DNA of 27,267 nucleotides from Priapulus caudatus (GCF_000485595.1 NW_014578150.1:75646-102912), one strand, 5' to 3'. Shown: positions 1-9,718, counted from the first letter of the stretch. The notes: a model not told the origin generated them from the sequence alone. A program made the numbers and translations.

Positions 1-70
1 TCGTACTCTTCTCGTCTCTCTCTCTCTCTCTCTCTATATATAGTATATATATATATATATATATATATAT
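1..70. repeat. (TC)n(TA)n microsatellite
   Basis: The window opens with a TC tract followed by a TA tract, simple-sequence DNA with no coding meaning. A TA tract also closes the window at about 27234-27267. Confidence 0.9.
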
Positions 71-823
71 CCTGGTATATTAAAATTGTCATTGGAGTGG
101 ATTGGGACAGCATTTGGATTAGGTAGGTGAATAGGTATCGGCACGCTCCTTTGTGCGTATCCTTAACGTTACATCTAGTGATCCTGCATGTATATGGTAG
201 ACGTTGTGATACTACGTGAATAAGGGTCGAGTAATGCCCATTCCAATCAGAGCTCGTGCGTGCGTGGCATGCACTTTGTACGGATATTTTTTATATGTGT
301 TATATTTTAGACAGTGTGCCATGTACTATTCAATGGGGGCAATCATTCGCCTTTTAAATACCACACTTGCTATCGCTGAGTTTTAATATAAAGAGCACGT
401 AAACCGTTGGATTTATGTTTTCTTCATAATATCAGGATGATAATATATGGTACGTTTGAGTATGCAATCAATGTAATGAGGTATTATGTAATACCCCCTC
501 TACATCTTTCCCACTCAAGAACTGTATCGTACTCCCTTTTTTGCAACTATTTTCGGCAAACCAACATCGACACAGCTCAGCCGCCCTTTCTGCACAGACA
601 AAAAGTCAAATGACCCCCCCTCTATTTTTAACATTTAAACAAATTCCTATCGGGTACAAGGCTCCAAGAGTAAATTCCAATGTCGAGAATATACCCGATT
701 TTTATGTCAAAAACTCGCGTTACTTACCTATACCCCCTCCCCCACACACACACACCACACACGCACGCACGCACACGCACGCGCGCACACACGCACGCAC
801 GCGCGCGCACACACGCACGCACA

Positions 824-862
<39 letters not shown>

Positions 863-1700
863 GCACGCACGCACGCACGCACGCACACTATCAAGAGCTA
901 AGGTATTATTAGCGCTTGACATTATTTAATCCCTGTATGGGTCAGCATATTTGGCTCATGTACTATATGCCGCGGCGATATCTCTACGAGTAGCGCCGCA
1001 TGTGTAGCAATTTAATCTTTTCATATATTCCGTGACAATGTAATGACATCATGTAATCCGTGATTGCTCTTGTAAGTGCTCGGGTTCGTGAAACCAACCA
1101 CGACAGTGCCGAAGTACCGAATCCCGACCTATTGCATATTATGCACGCTACGTATATGACCGCAAATGTTGATGAATAATAATAATAATAATAATATAAT
1201 AAATATCGCCATCGCGGACTAATTAAGCTGTCAAGATTTGTTCACAATAATGTATTAATGAATGAATTGATGAAATGAATTTATCATGAAATAAATTTAC
1301 TCGCGTATGCTGATTTTTCGTATGCGAGACTGTTTTCACACCGTCGATGTCTAGCAAGTCTTATTGTCTGGCTTATATTTTACTTTGCTTTCTATTGTAT
1401 TTTATTATACATGATAGTATTGTTATCTAGTCGTGGAGTAAGCCGGTTTGTATCTGAGAGGATCTTAAATTGACGTGACTCTGCGGCGCTAGGGCTAAGC
1501 CCGTAAAAGTTGCTGTTGAAGTAAAGCTGTCGTGTATTAGCCTTTGAAGGCAAACCGCTTAGCATGAACATTATTGTTTATCCTAAGATGACTGAACCAG
1601 TAAAATTATTATTCTTGTATTGTCTGCAGTAATCGCATTGTCACGCAGAATGATCATCGAAAAAGAAAAGTCGGAATTGCACGGATGGAGTTTTGTAGTT
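71..1700. other. Non-coding stretch, no gene recognised
   Basis: AT-rich sequence with frequent stops in every frame. It contains the CA/CACG microsatellite at 743-887 and an AAT-repeat run near 1178-1200. I saw no splice-bounded coding segment and no transposon ends. The right edge borders the 3' end of GY-rich gene A. Confidence 0.6.
743..887. repeat. (CA)n/(CACG)n microsatellite
   Basis: About 145 bp of alternating purine-pyrimidine CA and CG steps, a composition that can adopt Z-DNA. Open frames across it on both strands are His/Thr or Cys/Val homopolymer translations and are not genes. Confidence 0.92.
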
Positions 1701-1704
1701 GCAT

Positions 1705-1710
1705 TTTATT
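1705..1710 (-). terminator. Putative polyadenylation signal of GY-rich gene A
   Basis: TTTATT on the plus strand reads AATAAA on the minus strand, about 340 nt past the stop of gene A and about 40-65 nt past the inverted exon-1 motif at 1749-1770. Gene B has an AATAAA in the equivalent place (7856-7861), which supports the assignment. Confidence 0.5.
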
Positions 1711-1748
1711 TGTTAGTTACAATAATTACGAAGGGCCTATAAATATCA

Positions 1749-1770
1749 CACTTGCAGAGTATTGTGTGTG
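1749..1770 (+). other. Inverted copy of gene A exon 1 start, in its 3' UTR
   Basis: The plus strand here reads CACTTGCAGAGTATTGTG followed by TGTG. The start of gene A exon 1 (minus strand, 3581 down to 3560) matches it at 21 of 22 positions. Gene A is on the minus strand, so its transcript would carry this segment as the complement of its own 5' end. The flanking sequence (GGCCTATAAATATCACAC) is shared with the 3' flank of gene B. Confidence 0.65.
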
Positions 1771-2049
1771 CTTTGTACACGCACACCAAAAAGCGGTGGT
1801 TCTCTTCAGTATTTCAAATGTAAACGTCCGTCCGTGTCATACGGAGTTTGGGAATGATCTTTTCTTAATGAAGTCGTGGGTCAAGGCAGGAATTATCATG
1901 AGACCAACGCTCGGTGTCACGTTATGGGTACGTTCATACTCGTCGCTCTTCTCCTCGCGTATCTCCGTCGGCCGCAGCCGTGGTTTGAGCGAACAGAAGA
2001 GCAGTCCGGGTTGGTCATTTCTGTGCCGTGGTTCAGTCGTTCGTCGCAT

Positions 2050-3192
2050 CTAGTAGGCCGCCTTGGCAACACCAGCACCAGAATTGCCGTAGCCGGCATT
2101 GCTACCGTAGCCGGCATTGCTACCGTAGCCGGAATTGCTACCGTAGCCGCTCTGGTCAGCAGGAACGTCGACGTGGGCGGGTCCAACACGTGGGTTGGCG
2201 GGGGCGACGCCGACGGCCTGGATGCCGTTGTACGGGATGTTCCTGGCAAAGGCATAGGCGGCTCCGGCAGATCCGGCTCCCTGGCTGACGGCATTCTGGG
2301 TGAAGCTGGCCTGGGCCTCCTGCTGGGCAGTGCGGCTAGCCTGGCGGGCAGAGGCGGCGACGCCGCTACCAGAGGCAGCGCGGTCGGCAGAGGCGGCCTG
2401 CCATTGGCGGGCAGATCCAGCTCCCCACTGGCGTCCAATCACGGCCGGAGCGGTGGCCGGGGCGGCTCCCGCTGGGGCGTGGCCTGCAGCCTTGGATTTG
2501 GCTCCCTGGAAGTTGAAGTTGCCGACTCCGACGAACTCGTCGCTTCCCTCGAAGGCGTTGTTGAGGCCGATGTTGGCGCCTCGGGCTGTGTATGAGCCGG
2601 AGATGGCACCAGCGTTGCCAAGTCTGCGTCCGTTGCCGAGTCCGTGACCGAGTCCGTGTCCGAAGCCAAGTCCGCGTCCGTAGCCGAGTCCGTGACCGAG
2701 TCCTTGTCCGTAGCCAAGTCCGCGTCCGTAGCCGAGTCCACCTCAACCGAGTCCATGTCCGTAGCCAAGTCCGCGTCCGTAGCCGAGTCCGTGACCGAGT
2801 CCTTGTCCGTAGCCAAGTCCGCGTCCGTAGCCGAGTCCACGTCCGTAGCCTAGTCCGTGGCCGAAGTTGAAGCGATTGCCCGACCGGTTGCAGCCGTATC
2901 CATTGCATCGCCTGGCACGGCCGGTGGCGGATGCCACGACCACCTGCAAGAAGCCGAGATCATTCTAAAATTTGTTTCTGTTTCCTCCGTGGTAATTGCG
3001 CCTGGTGTTAAACAACATCTCTGCGGGCGCTAGTGGTTGCGCTTATGTCAGTGGGTTACTAGCAGCAGCAGCTGTGAGCGCGCTCAGGCGTTACTGTGTT
3101 TAGCGAACATTTCTGTTTCAACAACTTAAACTGGAAAACAACAACGGTAATGTACTTACACAGGCCAGCAGAAGAATCGCCAAATACTTCAT
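2050..3192 (-). CDS. Secreted Gly/Tyr-rich structural protein, copy A (in-frame TGA)
   Basis: Two coding exons. Exon 2 of the gene (3197-3160, after a TTTCAG acceptor) starts at ATG 3192-3190 and encodes MKYLAILLLAC, ending at a GTAAGT donor (3159). The 216-bp intron ends CTTCTTGCAG, and exon 3 (2943-2050) continues in phase 0 with VVVASATG, completing a signal peptide. Next come a CNGYGC segment and 16-residue repeats of GLGYGRGLGYGQGLGH type encoded by exact 48-bp units. A conserved domain follows (NIGLNNAFEGSDEFVGVGNF, then an Ala/Gln/Ser-rich stretch around ARQWQAASADRAASGSGVAA), and the end is a GYGSN-repeat tail with stop TAG at 2052-2050. One in-frame TGA (2745-2743) interrupts the repeats. 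Translation stopping there gives a 77-residue secreted peptide; the frame beyond it stays open for about 230 codons. Composition resembles extracellular-matrix, shell, cuticle or egg-case proteins; the domain itself I do not recognise. Recent pseudogene, null allele or base error are all possible. Confidence 0.75.
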
Positions 3193-3525
3193 GATGACTG
3201 AAAATAAAGAACAAAATGAAATTGTAGATCTAACTCTCCCATTTCTATTGAGTGAGTGCGGGTAGCGCTGACGCCAGTCCGCGTGTGCTTTATGGAATGA
3301 ACTAAAATTCTCCGGGCTGAATAAAAAGCACTGCGCGTCTCTAAGTTCATATCCATCTATGTAAGGAAACTATATCATACCGAGAGCCGATCAGTGGACA
3401 CGTACTGAGTCCACTGAGATGATAGCATAATTTGCATACTAGAATTCGCGGTGAAACTAAATAGCTACACTATGGACGTATATTACAAAGGCATGCTAGC
3501 GCACGACCGAGGCAAACATACTTAC

Positions 3526-3583
3526 ACTATAGGTGAGTGATGAGTCTACAGGCCTTCTCCACACACAATAATCTGCAAGTGCT
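3526..3583 (-). other. Non-coding exon 1 of gene A
   Basis: The predicted start is the A at 3583, 29 nt after the TATA box. The exon ends at 3526 before GTAAGTATG (donor 3525). It splices to the ATG exon at 3197 after an intron of 328 bp. The equivalent exon of gene B is 57 nt long, against 58 here. Confidence 0.6.
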
Positions 3584-3616
3584 GTCTATCCCTACTCAGA
3601 GCAGTCCTTATATTGG
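3569..3616 (-). promoter_or_regulatory. Core promoter of gene A
   Basis: On the minus strand, CCAATATAAGG (3616-3606) is followed after about 29 nt by CAGCACTTGCAGATTA. Gene B has TATAAATAAGG followed after 30 nt by CAGCACT, then CACACTTGCAGATTA. The shared spacing and shared start motif, with unrelated sequence between, support a TATA/initiator promoter. Confidence 0.65.
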
Positions 3617-4080
3617 CTGCCACCTGCCCGATGACCCATGATGGCCTAGTTCCCCTGCTCCCCGGCGTCCACCCCGGTCCTGCGACATTTTTTGCTGTCC
3701 GCCTCGCGAAGGTTTTACCTTCAGCCGATGACAGTTATTCGACCACAGCCACGATGATTAACGAGCAGTGTGCGTGCGTGCGTACGTGCGTGCGTGTGTG
3801 GGTGTGTGCGTCTGTGTGGGTGTGTGCATGTGTGTGTGTAGTGCGTGCGTGCGTGAGTGTGTGTGTGTGTCGGCGCTCCGCTAACCACGGTGCTCATTCA
3901 CTAACCCTGTGGCTGCTACCGCCTGGCCTTCGCGCACACGCCCACTGTCTCTGCTGTCATGTCGCCATTCCATCGCGATCACTGTCATCAATCTAAAACA
4001 CCATTACTGGTAACGCTCCCCCATAGGAATCATAAAGCACCTCCCCCCGCCACCGCCGCCGCCCGTGTAACCGTATAATC
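3617..4080. other. Upstream region of gene A with GT/GCGT microsatellite
   Basis: Nothing coding is recognised. A GT/GCGT microsatellite occupies about 3768-3870. Open frames across it are repeat translations. Confidence 0.6.
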
Positions 4081-4400
4081 CGCACTCCGCGCTCCCTACC
4101 TCGTGTAACCGTGTAACCTCCGTTCCTAGAGCCCCACCATGTGTAATCGCTTAACCCCCTCCCTCAGTGAAGCCTCAACCAACATGTAACCCTCCCCCGC
4201 GCTCCGTACCTCGTGTAACCGTGTAACCTCCGTTCCTAGAGCCCCACCATGTGTAATCGCTTAACCCCCTCCCTCAGTGAAGCCCCACCCACTATGTAAC
4301 CCTCCTCCGCGCTCCGTACCTCGTGTAACCGTGTAACCTCCGTTCCTAGAGCCCCACCCCGTGTAAGCGCCCTATGTCACGTATAACTGTGTTAACCCCC
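4081..4400. repeat. Tandem repeat, 110-bp unit, about 2.8 copies
   Basis: The phrase TCGTGTAACCGTGTAACC recurs at 4101, 4211 and 4321, exactly 110 bp apart, followed each time by TCCGTTCCTAGAGCCCCACC. The third copy decays into related GTGTAA/CCCCTCCC sequence after about 4360. Few base changes separate the first two copies. Confidence 0.88.
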
Positions 4401-5349
4401 TCCCCCCGCGATGCCCCACCCCGTGTATCCATGTACCCCCCGCACCCTCACCCCGTATTTAACCAACCATGTTCAGATTATGATTACTATTTTATCGACA
4501 ATATGGTCGAGGTTATAACAGGGTTGGTGATGGGGGAGGCACGTGTCGGTGGTGGAGAATCGGTGTAAGGGGGTGGAGGAGAAGGGTGTGTGATGTTAGG
4601 TTTGTCGGGGACGCCATTTTTCGTTTGCAGTAAGTAACCACAAGTGGTACATTACAGACGTATTTTTGAGCGTTTTTTTGCAGCTAGCGATAGTAAATAA
4701 CGGTACATGAATAATAACAGCTGCATTTTTAGCGCTTCTTGCTATTACCGTCAGTAAATAATAGGTAAACACAACAAAAAATGTAGAAAACATGACTATT
4801 TGCAGGTATATCACTGAGCTATTCTTGGAGCTAGTGTTACAATGTAGCGGGTGCGTGATTTACTGATGCACGCGTGTTGGAATCCGTGTCGTAAGCGCCC
4901 GCCTATCACGCTCCGCAGGCGAGCGCACCGTAATTACACTTTAAAGGGGGGAACCTTCGCCCGGATAGCTGTCTCGCTGCGTGCTCCCGCGCACACATCT
5001 GCGTTAGAGAAGCCGCTTGTCGTAAAAGATGTTGATTAGCTTAGTGACCTACTGACAAACTACTGCGACATTATGTGAAAGCGCGGGTGTGTCCGCGCTG
5101 GTTATATATAGGTACGCGGGATGGGGGAGATACAAGGCCACAATTCCCAAAGCCCAACCTTGCACGTTCCTGCGTGTGTGTGTGTGCGTGCGTGTGTGCG
5201 TGCGTGTGTGTGCGTGCGTGCGTGTGTGTGCGTGCGTGTATCTACATGAGCACATGTGCTTGCATGTACGTCTATGTGCGTTTGCATGCACGAGTGGCAC
5301 GTGTTTGTGCGCGCGTACGTACGAGTGCGTGTTTCTTCTATTCATAATT
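4401..5349. other. Intergenic, no gene recognised
   Basis: A C-rich then G-rich segment up to about 4620, AT-rich sequence, and a GT/GCGT microsatellite at about 5174-5240. No exon-like segment with splice sites or recognisable protein was seen. Confidence 0.55.
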
Positions 5350-5777
5350 ACCTCCGCCAAGGAGTTGGCAGGAGGTTATGGTTTCATCGGCGTGCGTTTG
5401 TTGGTTTGTAACACCGTTCTTTGTGTACAGCCTAACTCAAAAAGTTATGGACGGATTGTCATAAAATTTTCAGGATAGGTCAGAAATGGGCTAACTTAGA
5501 ACTGATTAGATTTTGGTGGTGATCTGGATCCAATTAATTAAATTTTCAGGATAGGTCAGAAATGGGCTAACTTAGAATTGATTACATTTTGATGGTGATC
5601 CGGATCCAATTAATTAATTAATTAACTAACTAATTAATAAAATTTTCAGGATAGGTCAAAAATGGGGTAACTTAGAATTGATTACATTTTGCTGGTGATC
5701 CGGATCCAATTAATTATTTATTTAATTAATTAATAAAAATTTCCACAGTGAGAGAATTCAGCTGCCTTGGCGGAGGT
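5350..5777. mobile_element. ACCTCCGCCAAGG-type non-autonomous repeat element
   Basis: Perfect 13-bp terminal inverted repeats, ACCTCCGCCAAGG (5350-5362) and CCTTGGCGGAGGT (5765-5777), bound about 428 bp. The interior has the phrase CTCAAAAAGTTATGGACGGA and a unit beginning TTTTCAGGATAGGTCA and ending in GGATCCAATTAATTA, repeated three times (near 5464, 5543 and 5643). From memory, this repeat type is very common in marine invertebrate genomes. No coding capacity. The transposase superfamily cannot be assigned here. Confidence 0.7.
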
Positions 5778-7015
5778 CTGCGCTCTCTGAGTGCTCTAGT
5801 TATTTATAAGATAGTTATCCTGGTGGTGGGGATCATTAGGGTCAGAGGTCAGGAGGCCAGGATCTATCGGATTCTATGGGGTGGGGTTCATCAATGCTAG
5901 CTAGCTACTGACATGCATTACGGTCGTCTAATGCCTATATATTGAGCTTGTATGGAGTTAAGGAGTGGTGTCTATCGGGATCGCCTGAGGCTAGCGACTA
6001 GTGCATATTGGATTGTCTGGGGTTAAGAACTTAAGTCTATTTGGGGTCGTCTATGATTGAGAAGTCGTGTCTATTGGGGTCGTCTTGAGCTAAGGTCTGA
6101 GGTCCTGTGAGACTAAGAGCTTGGTTATTATATATATGGAGCTAATTTGGGGTCACGTAGGAGGCTGGGAGATGTTGGGATCCGGTGAATGCTGACTGGA
6201 AATCCGATTAAGTTGAACATTAATCACTGCATGTTTAGAGTGTTACGAGTGTTACTAGATTGCAGCCGATCCTATATCCTCCTTGCACGCTATAGTACTT
6301 GTGTGTGCCAGTACACGAATCGCGAATAGTATATCTTAGTATACTACATGTATGCAGTTTATATATTATAATATATTTTTATTCATTTATTTATTCATTC
6401 ATTTATATATATATACACGTATATGCCACCAATACACTACATGAGTAGTACATGATAATTGTTATTCAATGGGGCACTATGCGCGAGCACACGTTTCACT
6501 CGGGTTACCGATAACCAGAAATTGAAAATGTAAGTGTATCTTTCACAAGAAGTCCAATAAATTCGACACATCCTTCAGCTATCGGAATTCCTTTTCCGGC
6601 CACTGATAGGCTCATACACCAGCAGTGATCAGTTTCAAACTCGCGCAGTGTCATTACTAGCAGAGATTTCGACATGTACGGTCGTTACTGGTAGTATGGC
6701 ATGTGCGTTTCACTGCTTTTCTTTAGGCATAGCAGCTTAACCCGTCATGATTTACTATTTCCAGTAGTCGTAACGACCCGCCATTATCGTGCAGTCTGAG
6801 CATATGTTATTCTTTGATTTTATTTCCTATATATCGTTCTTTTGTTATTACCTTAGGTGAGTAACAAATTGGTTTCTGCTTGGTTGCAATATAATGCGTC
6901 GTGTGTAGTACAGAGTGATTTATTTTCCGTCTGTAATTTCGCCGATCTAACGTTGTATTACTTTAGCTGTGACCTTGCCTGCATGGACGTTAGATTTTTG
7001 TTCGGATTATCTGTT
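5778..7015. other. Intergenic with degenerate minisatellite
   Basis: From about 5830 to 6180 the phrase GTCTAT-TGGGGTCGTCT and relatives recur irregularly about every 40 bp, which looks like an old, decayed tandem array. The remainder to 7015 is AT-rich and I see no gene in it. Confidence 0.45.
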
Positions 7016-7147
7016 TCACACACACGCACGTGCACACACTCACACACACACACTCTCTCTCTCTCCTTCTCACACGCACACGCACACGCACACGCATACG
7101 CACACACACAACACACAAACACACACTCTCTATCTCTCTCTATTTAT

Positions 7148-7208
<61 letters not shown>

Positions 7209-7262
7209 CTTCATTCTATTTATCTATCTACCTATCTATATATCTATTTATTTATCTATCTG

Positions 7263-7310
<48 letters not shown>

Positions 7311-7396
7311 GCTAATCATCTACTATCTATCCATCTATCTATCTCTATCCATCTATCTATCTATGTGTCTGTTCTGTCTGTCTGTCTGTATGTCTG

Positions 7397-7431
<35 letters not shown>

Positions 7432-7612
7432 GTATGTCTGTCTGTCTATCTATCTGTCTGTCTCTTCTGTCTCTCTCCCTTTCCATCACTCTCTGCGTGC
7501 GAGTGTGTGTGGGGGGATCTCTGTGAACGTGTTTGTGTGTGTGTATGTGTGTGTGCGTGTGTCCGTGCGTGCGTGTGTGGGTGGTGTATGTGCGTGTGTG
7601 TGTGTGTGTGTG
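7016..7612. repeat. Compound microsatellite (CA, CT, CTAT, CTGT, GT)
   Basis: About 600 bp of consecutive simple repeats: CA/CT to 7138, CTAT with rare interruptions to about 7470, CTGT mixed in, then GT/GCGT to 7612. The long Ser-Ile-Tyr-Leu open frames are translations of CTAT and are not genes. Confidence 0.95.
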
Positions 7613-7751
7613 TATTTCTAACGCGACTAGCGACGACAGATGACAGACGAGAGAGAGATGTTTTTGCACTTGATTTATTTTTCTTCAAGCTTGCTCGTTT
7701 TAGTTACAAAATATATAAAATAAATACGAAACGCCTATGAATATTACGAGC

Positions 7752-7782
<31 letters not shown>

Positions 7783-7925
7783 TGCGTATTTCTAACGCGA
7801 CTAGCGACGACATATGACAGACGAGAGAGAGAGATATATATTTTCATGCACTTGATTTATTTTTCTTTAAGCATGCTTGTTAGTTACAAAATATATAAAA
7901 TAAATACGGAGGGCCTAAGAATATC
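7613..7925. repeat. Tandem duplication of gene B 3' flank (174-bp period)
   Basis: TATTTCTAACGCGACTAGCG occurs at 7613 and again at 7787. Both copies continue through GACAGACGAGAGAGAG, CACTTGATTTATTTTTCTT and TAGTTACAAAATATATAAAA before a GCCTA-GAATAT segment. Only the right copy continues into the CACACTTGCAG motif. The copies carry a few substitutions and a longer GA/TA tract in the right one. Confidence 0.85.
7856..7861 (-). terminator. Putative polyadenylation signal of GY-rich gene B
   Basis: TTTATT on the plus strand reads AATAAA on the minus strand, about 445 nt past the gene B stop and about 65 nt past the inverted exon-1 motif. Gene A has the same order of elements. Confidence 0.5.
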
Positions 7926-7945
7926 ACACTTGCAGAATACTCGCT
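7924..7945 (+). other. Inverted copy of gene B exon 1 start, in its 3' UTR
   Basis: The plus strand reads TCACACTTGCAGAATACTCG then CT. The beginning of gene B exon 1 (minus strand, 10022 down to 10001) matches at 20 of 22 positions. The transcript of B would therefore carry at its 3' end the complement of its own 5' end. Confidence 0.65.
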
Positions 7946-8305
7946 CGATGTACGTACAAAACTATAGCACTGTGATGGAATCCCTGCGGCTTACATCGCT
8001 ACGTGCTTATTTTTACCGGCTTTATGTGCGATTTCGTTACGTAAACTGGTAGAGTCAGATATATCACGAGAGTTATGCTCTCTCTTTCCCTTTTTCTGTT
8101 TCGAACGCTCATAGATGAGGAAAGCTTAGACCAGATGAAGGCGTGAAATTCGAAAATTTGAACCGATAAGAAACTGCGCCGGTTTTATGATGACTAAGAC
8201 ACGTAAAGAGAGATCGGTCTTCGTTCGTTTTCCGTTCCCCGTGTTGTGCTGATGGATGTTTCGGCGGCGGATAGTGGGGTCGACTGGACTTCTTGTTCTG
8301 GCTTC

Positions 8306-9718
8306 CTACTCGGCATCATCACCCCCGTACCCTTCATCATCGTCAGCGGCGTCATCGTCAGCGGCGTCATCGCCACGGCCGCCATTGCCAGGGCCGCCAT
8401 AGCCAGGGCCGCCGTAGCCGTATCGGCGAACGCCGTAGCCGACCGCGGGCGCGTATCTAGAGGCAACGACGTCATCAGCAGGGACGGCGACGTCGGCCGG
8501 TCCGACCTGTGGGTTGGCGGGGGCGACGCCGACGGCCTGGATGCCGTTGTACGGGATGTTCCTGGCGAAGGCGTAGGCGGCTCCGGCAGATCCGGCTCCC
8601 TGGCTGACGGCGTTCTGGGTGAAGCTGGCCTGGGCCTCCTGCTGGGCAGTGCGGCTAGCCTGGCGGGCAGAGGCGGCGACGCCGCTACCAGAGGCAGCGC
8701 GGTCGGCAGAGGCGGCCTGCCATTGGCGGGCGGATCCAGCTCCCCACTGGCGTCCAATCACGGCCGGAGCGGTGGCCGGGGCAGCTCCCGCTGGGGCGTG
8801 GCTTGCAGCCTTGGCTTTGGCTCCCTGGAAGTTGAAGTTGCCGACTCCGACGAACTCGTCGCTTCCCTCGAAGGCGTTGTTGAGGCCGATGTTGGGGCCG
8901 CCGGCCGTGTATCGGCCGCCGACGGCGTGCGCAGCGCCGACGTTGACGCCGTAGTAGCTTGGTCTGAGAGCGTAGCCGGCGCATCTGCCTCCCGCACAGC
9001 CGCGGAAGCCGTGGCGCAGGCCGCGTCCGTAGCCGAAACCGTGCCCGTATCCTAGCCCGTTGCCGTATCCTCCATAGCCGTTACCGTATCCTCCATAGCC
9101 GCGACCGTATCCTCCATAGCCGTGACCGTATCCTCCATAGCCGTTGCCCAGGCCGTGGCCGTAGCCGTGACCGTATCCTCCATAGCCGTTGCCCAGGCCT
9201 TGGCCGTATCCCCCATAGCCGTTGCCTAGGCCGGTGCCGTAGCCGTATCCTCCATAGCCGCGGCCGAGTCCGTGGCCGTAGCTGTATGCTCTCGGACCGT
9301 AGTTGTGGGAGGCGTACGTACCAGCAATCTGCAAGTAACGTGGGGAAACTCGTGGTCATCGAACATGCGTACAGCGTGAAGGGGCCCTGGAGGCTGGGGA
9401 GGAGGGGGCTTTTCCTAGCGGGGAGAGAGATGAGAATTGCGAGCGGCCCGGTAGTTTTACGGCCGAACGATAGTTTTTGTCCTTCTAAACTGTGTGCCGC
9501 TGCACGCGAAGCGAGAGTTTAAAGGGGGAAATACGAAGGGATTGACGCGTAAAATTTACAAGATTGAATGTGGGGGCATCACAGAAACCATTCGTCAGGA
9601 GGTTCGCACGGTTATTTCTTAGGTTGCGGCTGCCGTTATTCTAGGTAATAGGTGTTGATTATCGTACGGCAACGCTTATACTTACACAAGCCAGCAGAAC
9701 AAGAGCCAGAACCTTCAT
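8306..9718 (-). CDS. Secreted Gly/Tyr-rich structural protein, copy B (intact)
   Basis: Two coding exons, 351 codons before the stop. ATG 9718-9716 lies in a short exon (9723-9686, acceptor TTCTTGCAG) encoding MKVLALVLLAC and ending at GTAAGT (donor 9685). The 357-bp intron ends GTTACTTGCAG, and exon 3 (9328-8306) continues in phase 0 with IAGTYASHN, giving a signal peptide with likely cleavage near TYA. About 110 residues of GYGGYGHG/GNGYGG repeats follow, then RGCAGGRCAG with two cysteines, the conserved domain (NIGLNNAFEGSDEFVGVGNF; ARQWQAASADRAASGSGVAA; FARNIPYNGIQAVGVAPANP), a second GY segment (RRYGYGGPGYGG) and an acidic tail with DDAADDDAADDDE, stop TAG at 8308-8306. The acidic tail could bind cations. 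It is probably an extracellular structural protein of shell, cuticle, tube or egg coat; tissue is unknown. Its paralogue A lies 5 kb downstream on the same strand. Confidence 0.85.

Noticed and set aside
1876-2595. 239-codon plus-strand open frame, and its counterpart at 8246-9055 (269 codons)
   Set aside because: Both are antisense to the GY-rich genes. The GC-rich third positions of the real frame remove stops on the opposite strand. No splice or start evidence supports them.
6969-7526. Long open frames rich in Tyr-Leu-Ser-Ile
   Set aside because: They translate CTAT/CTGT microsatellite and have no non-repetitive content.
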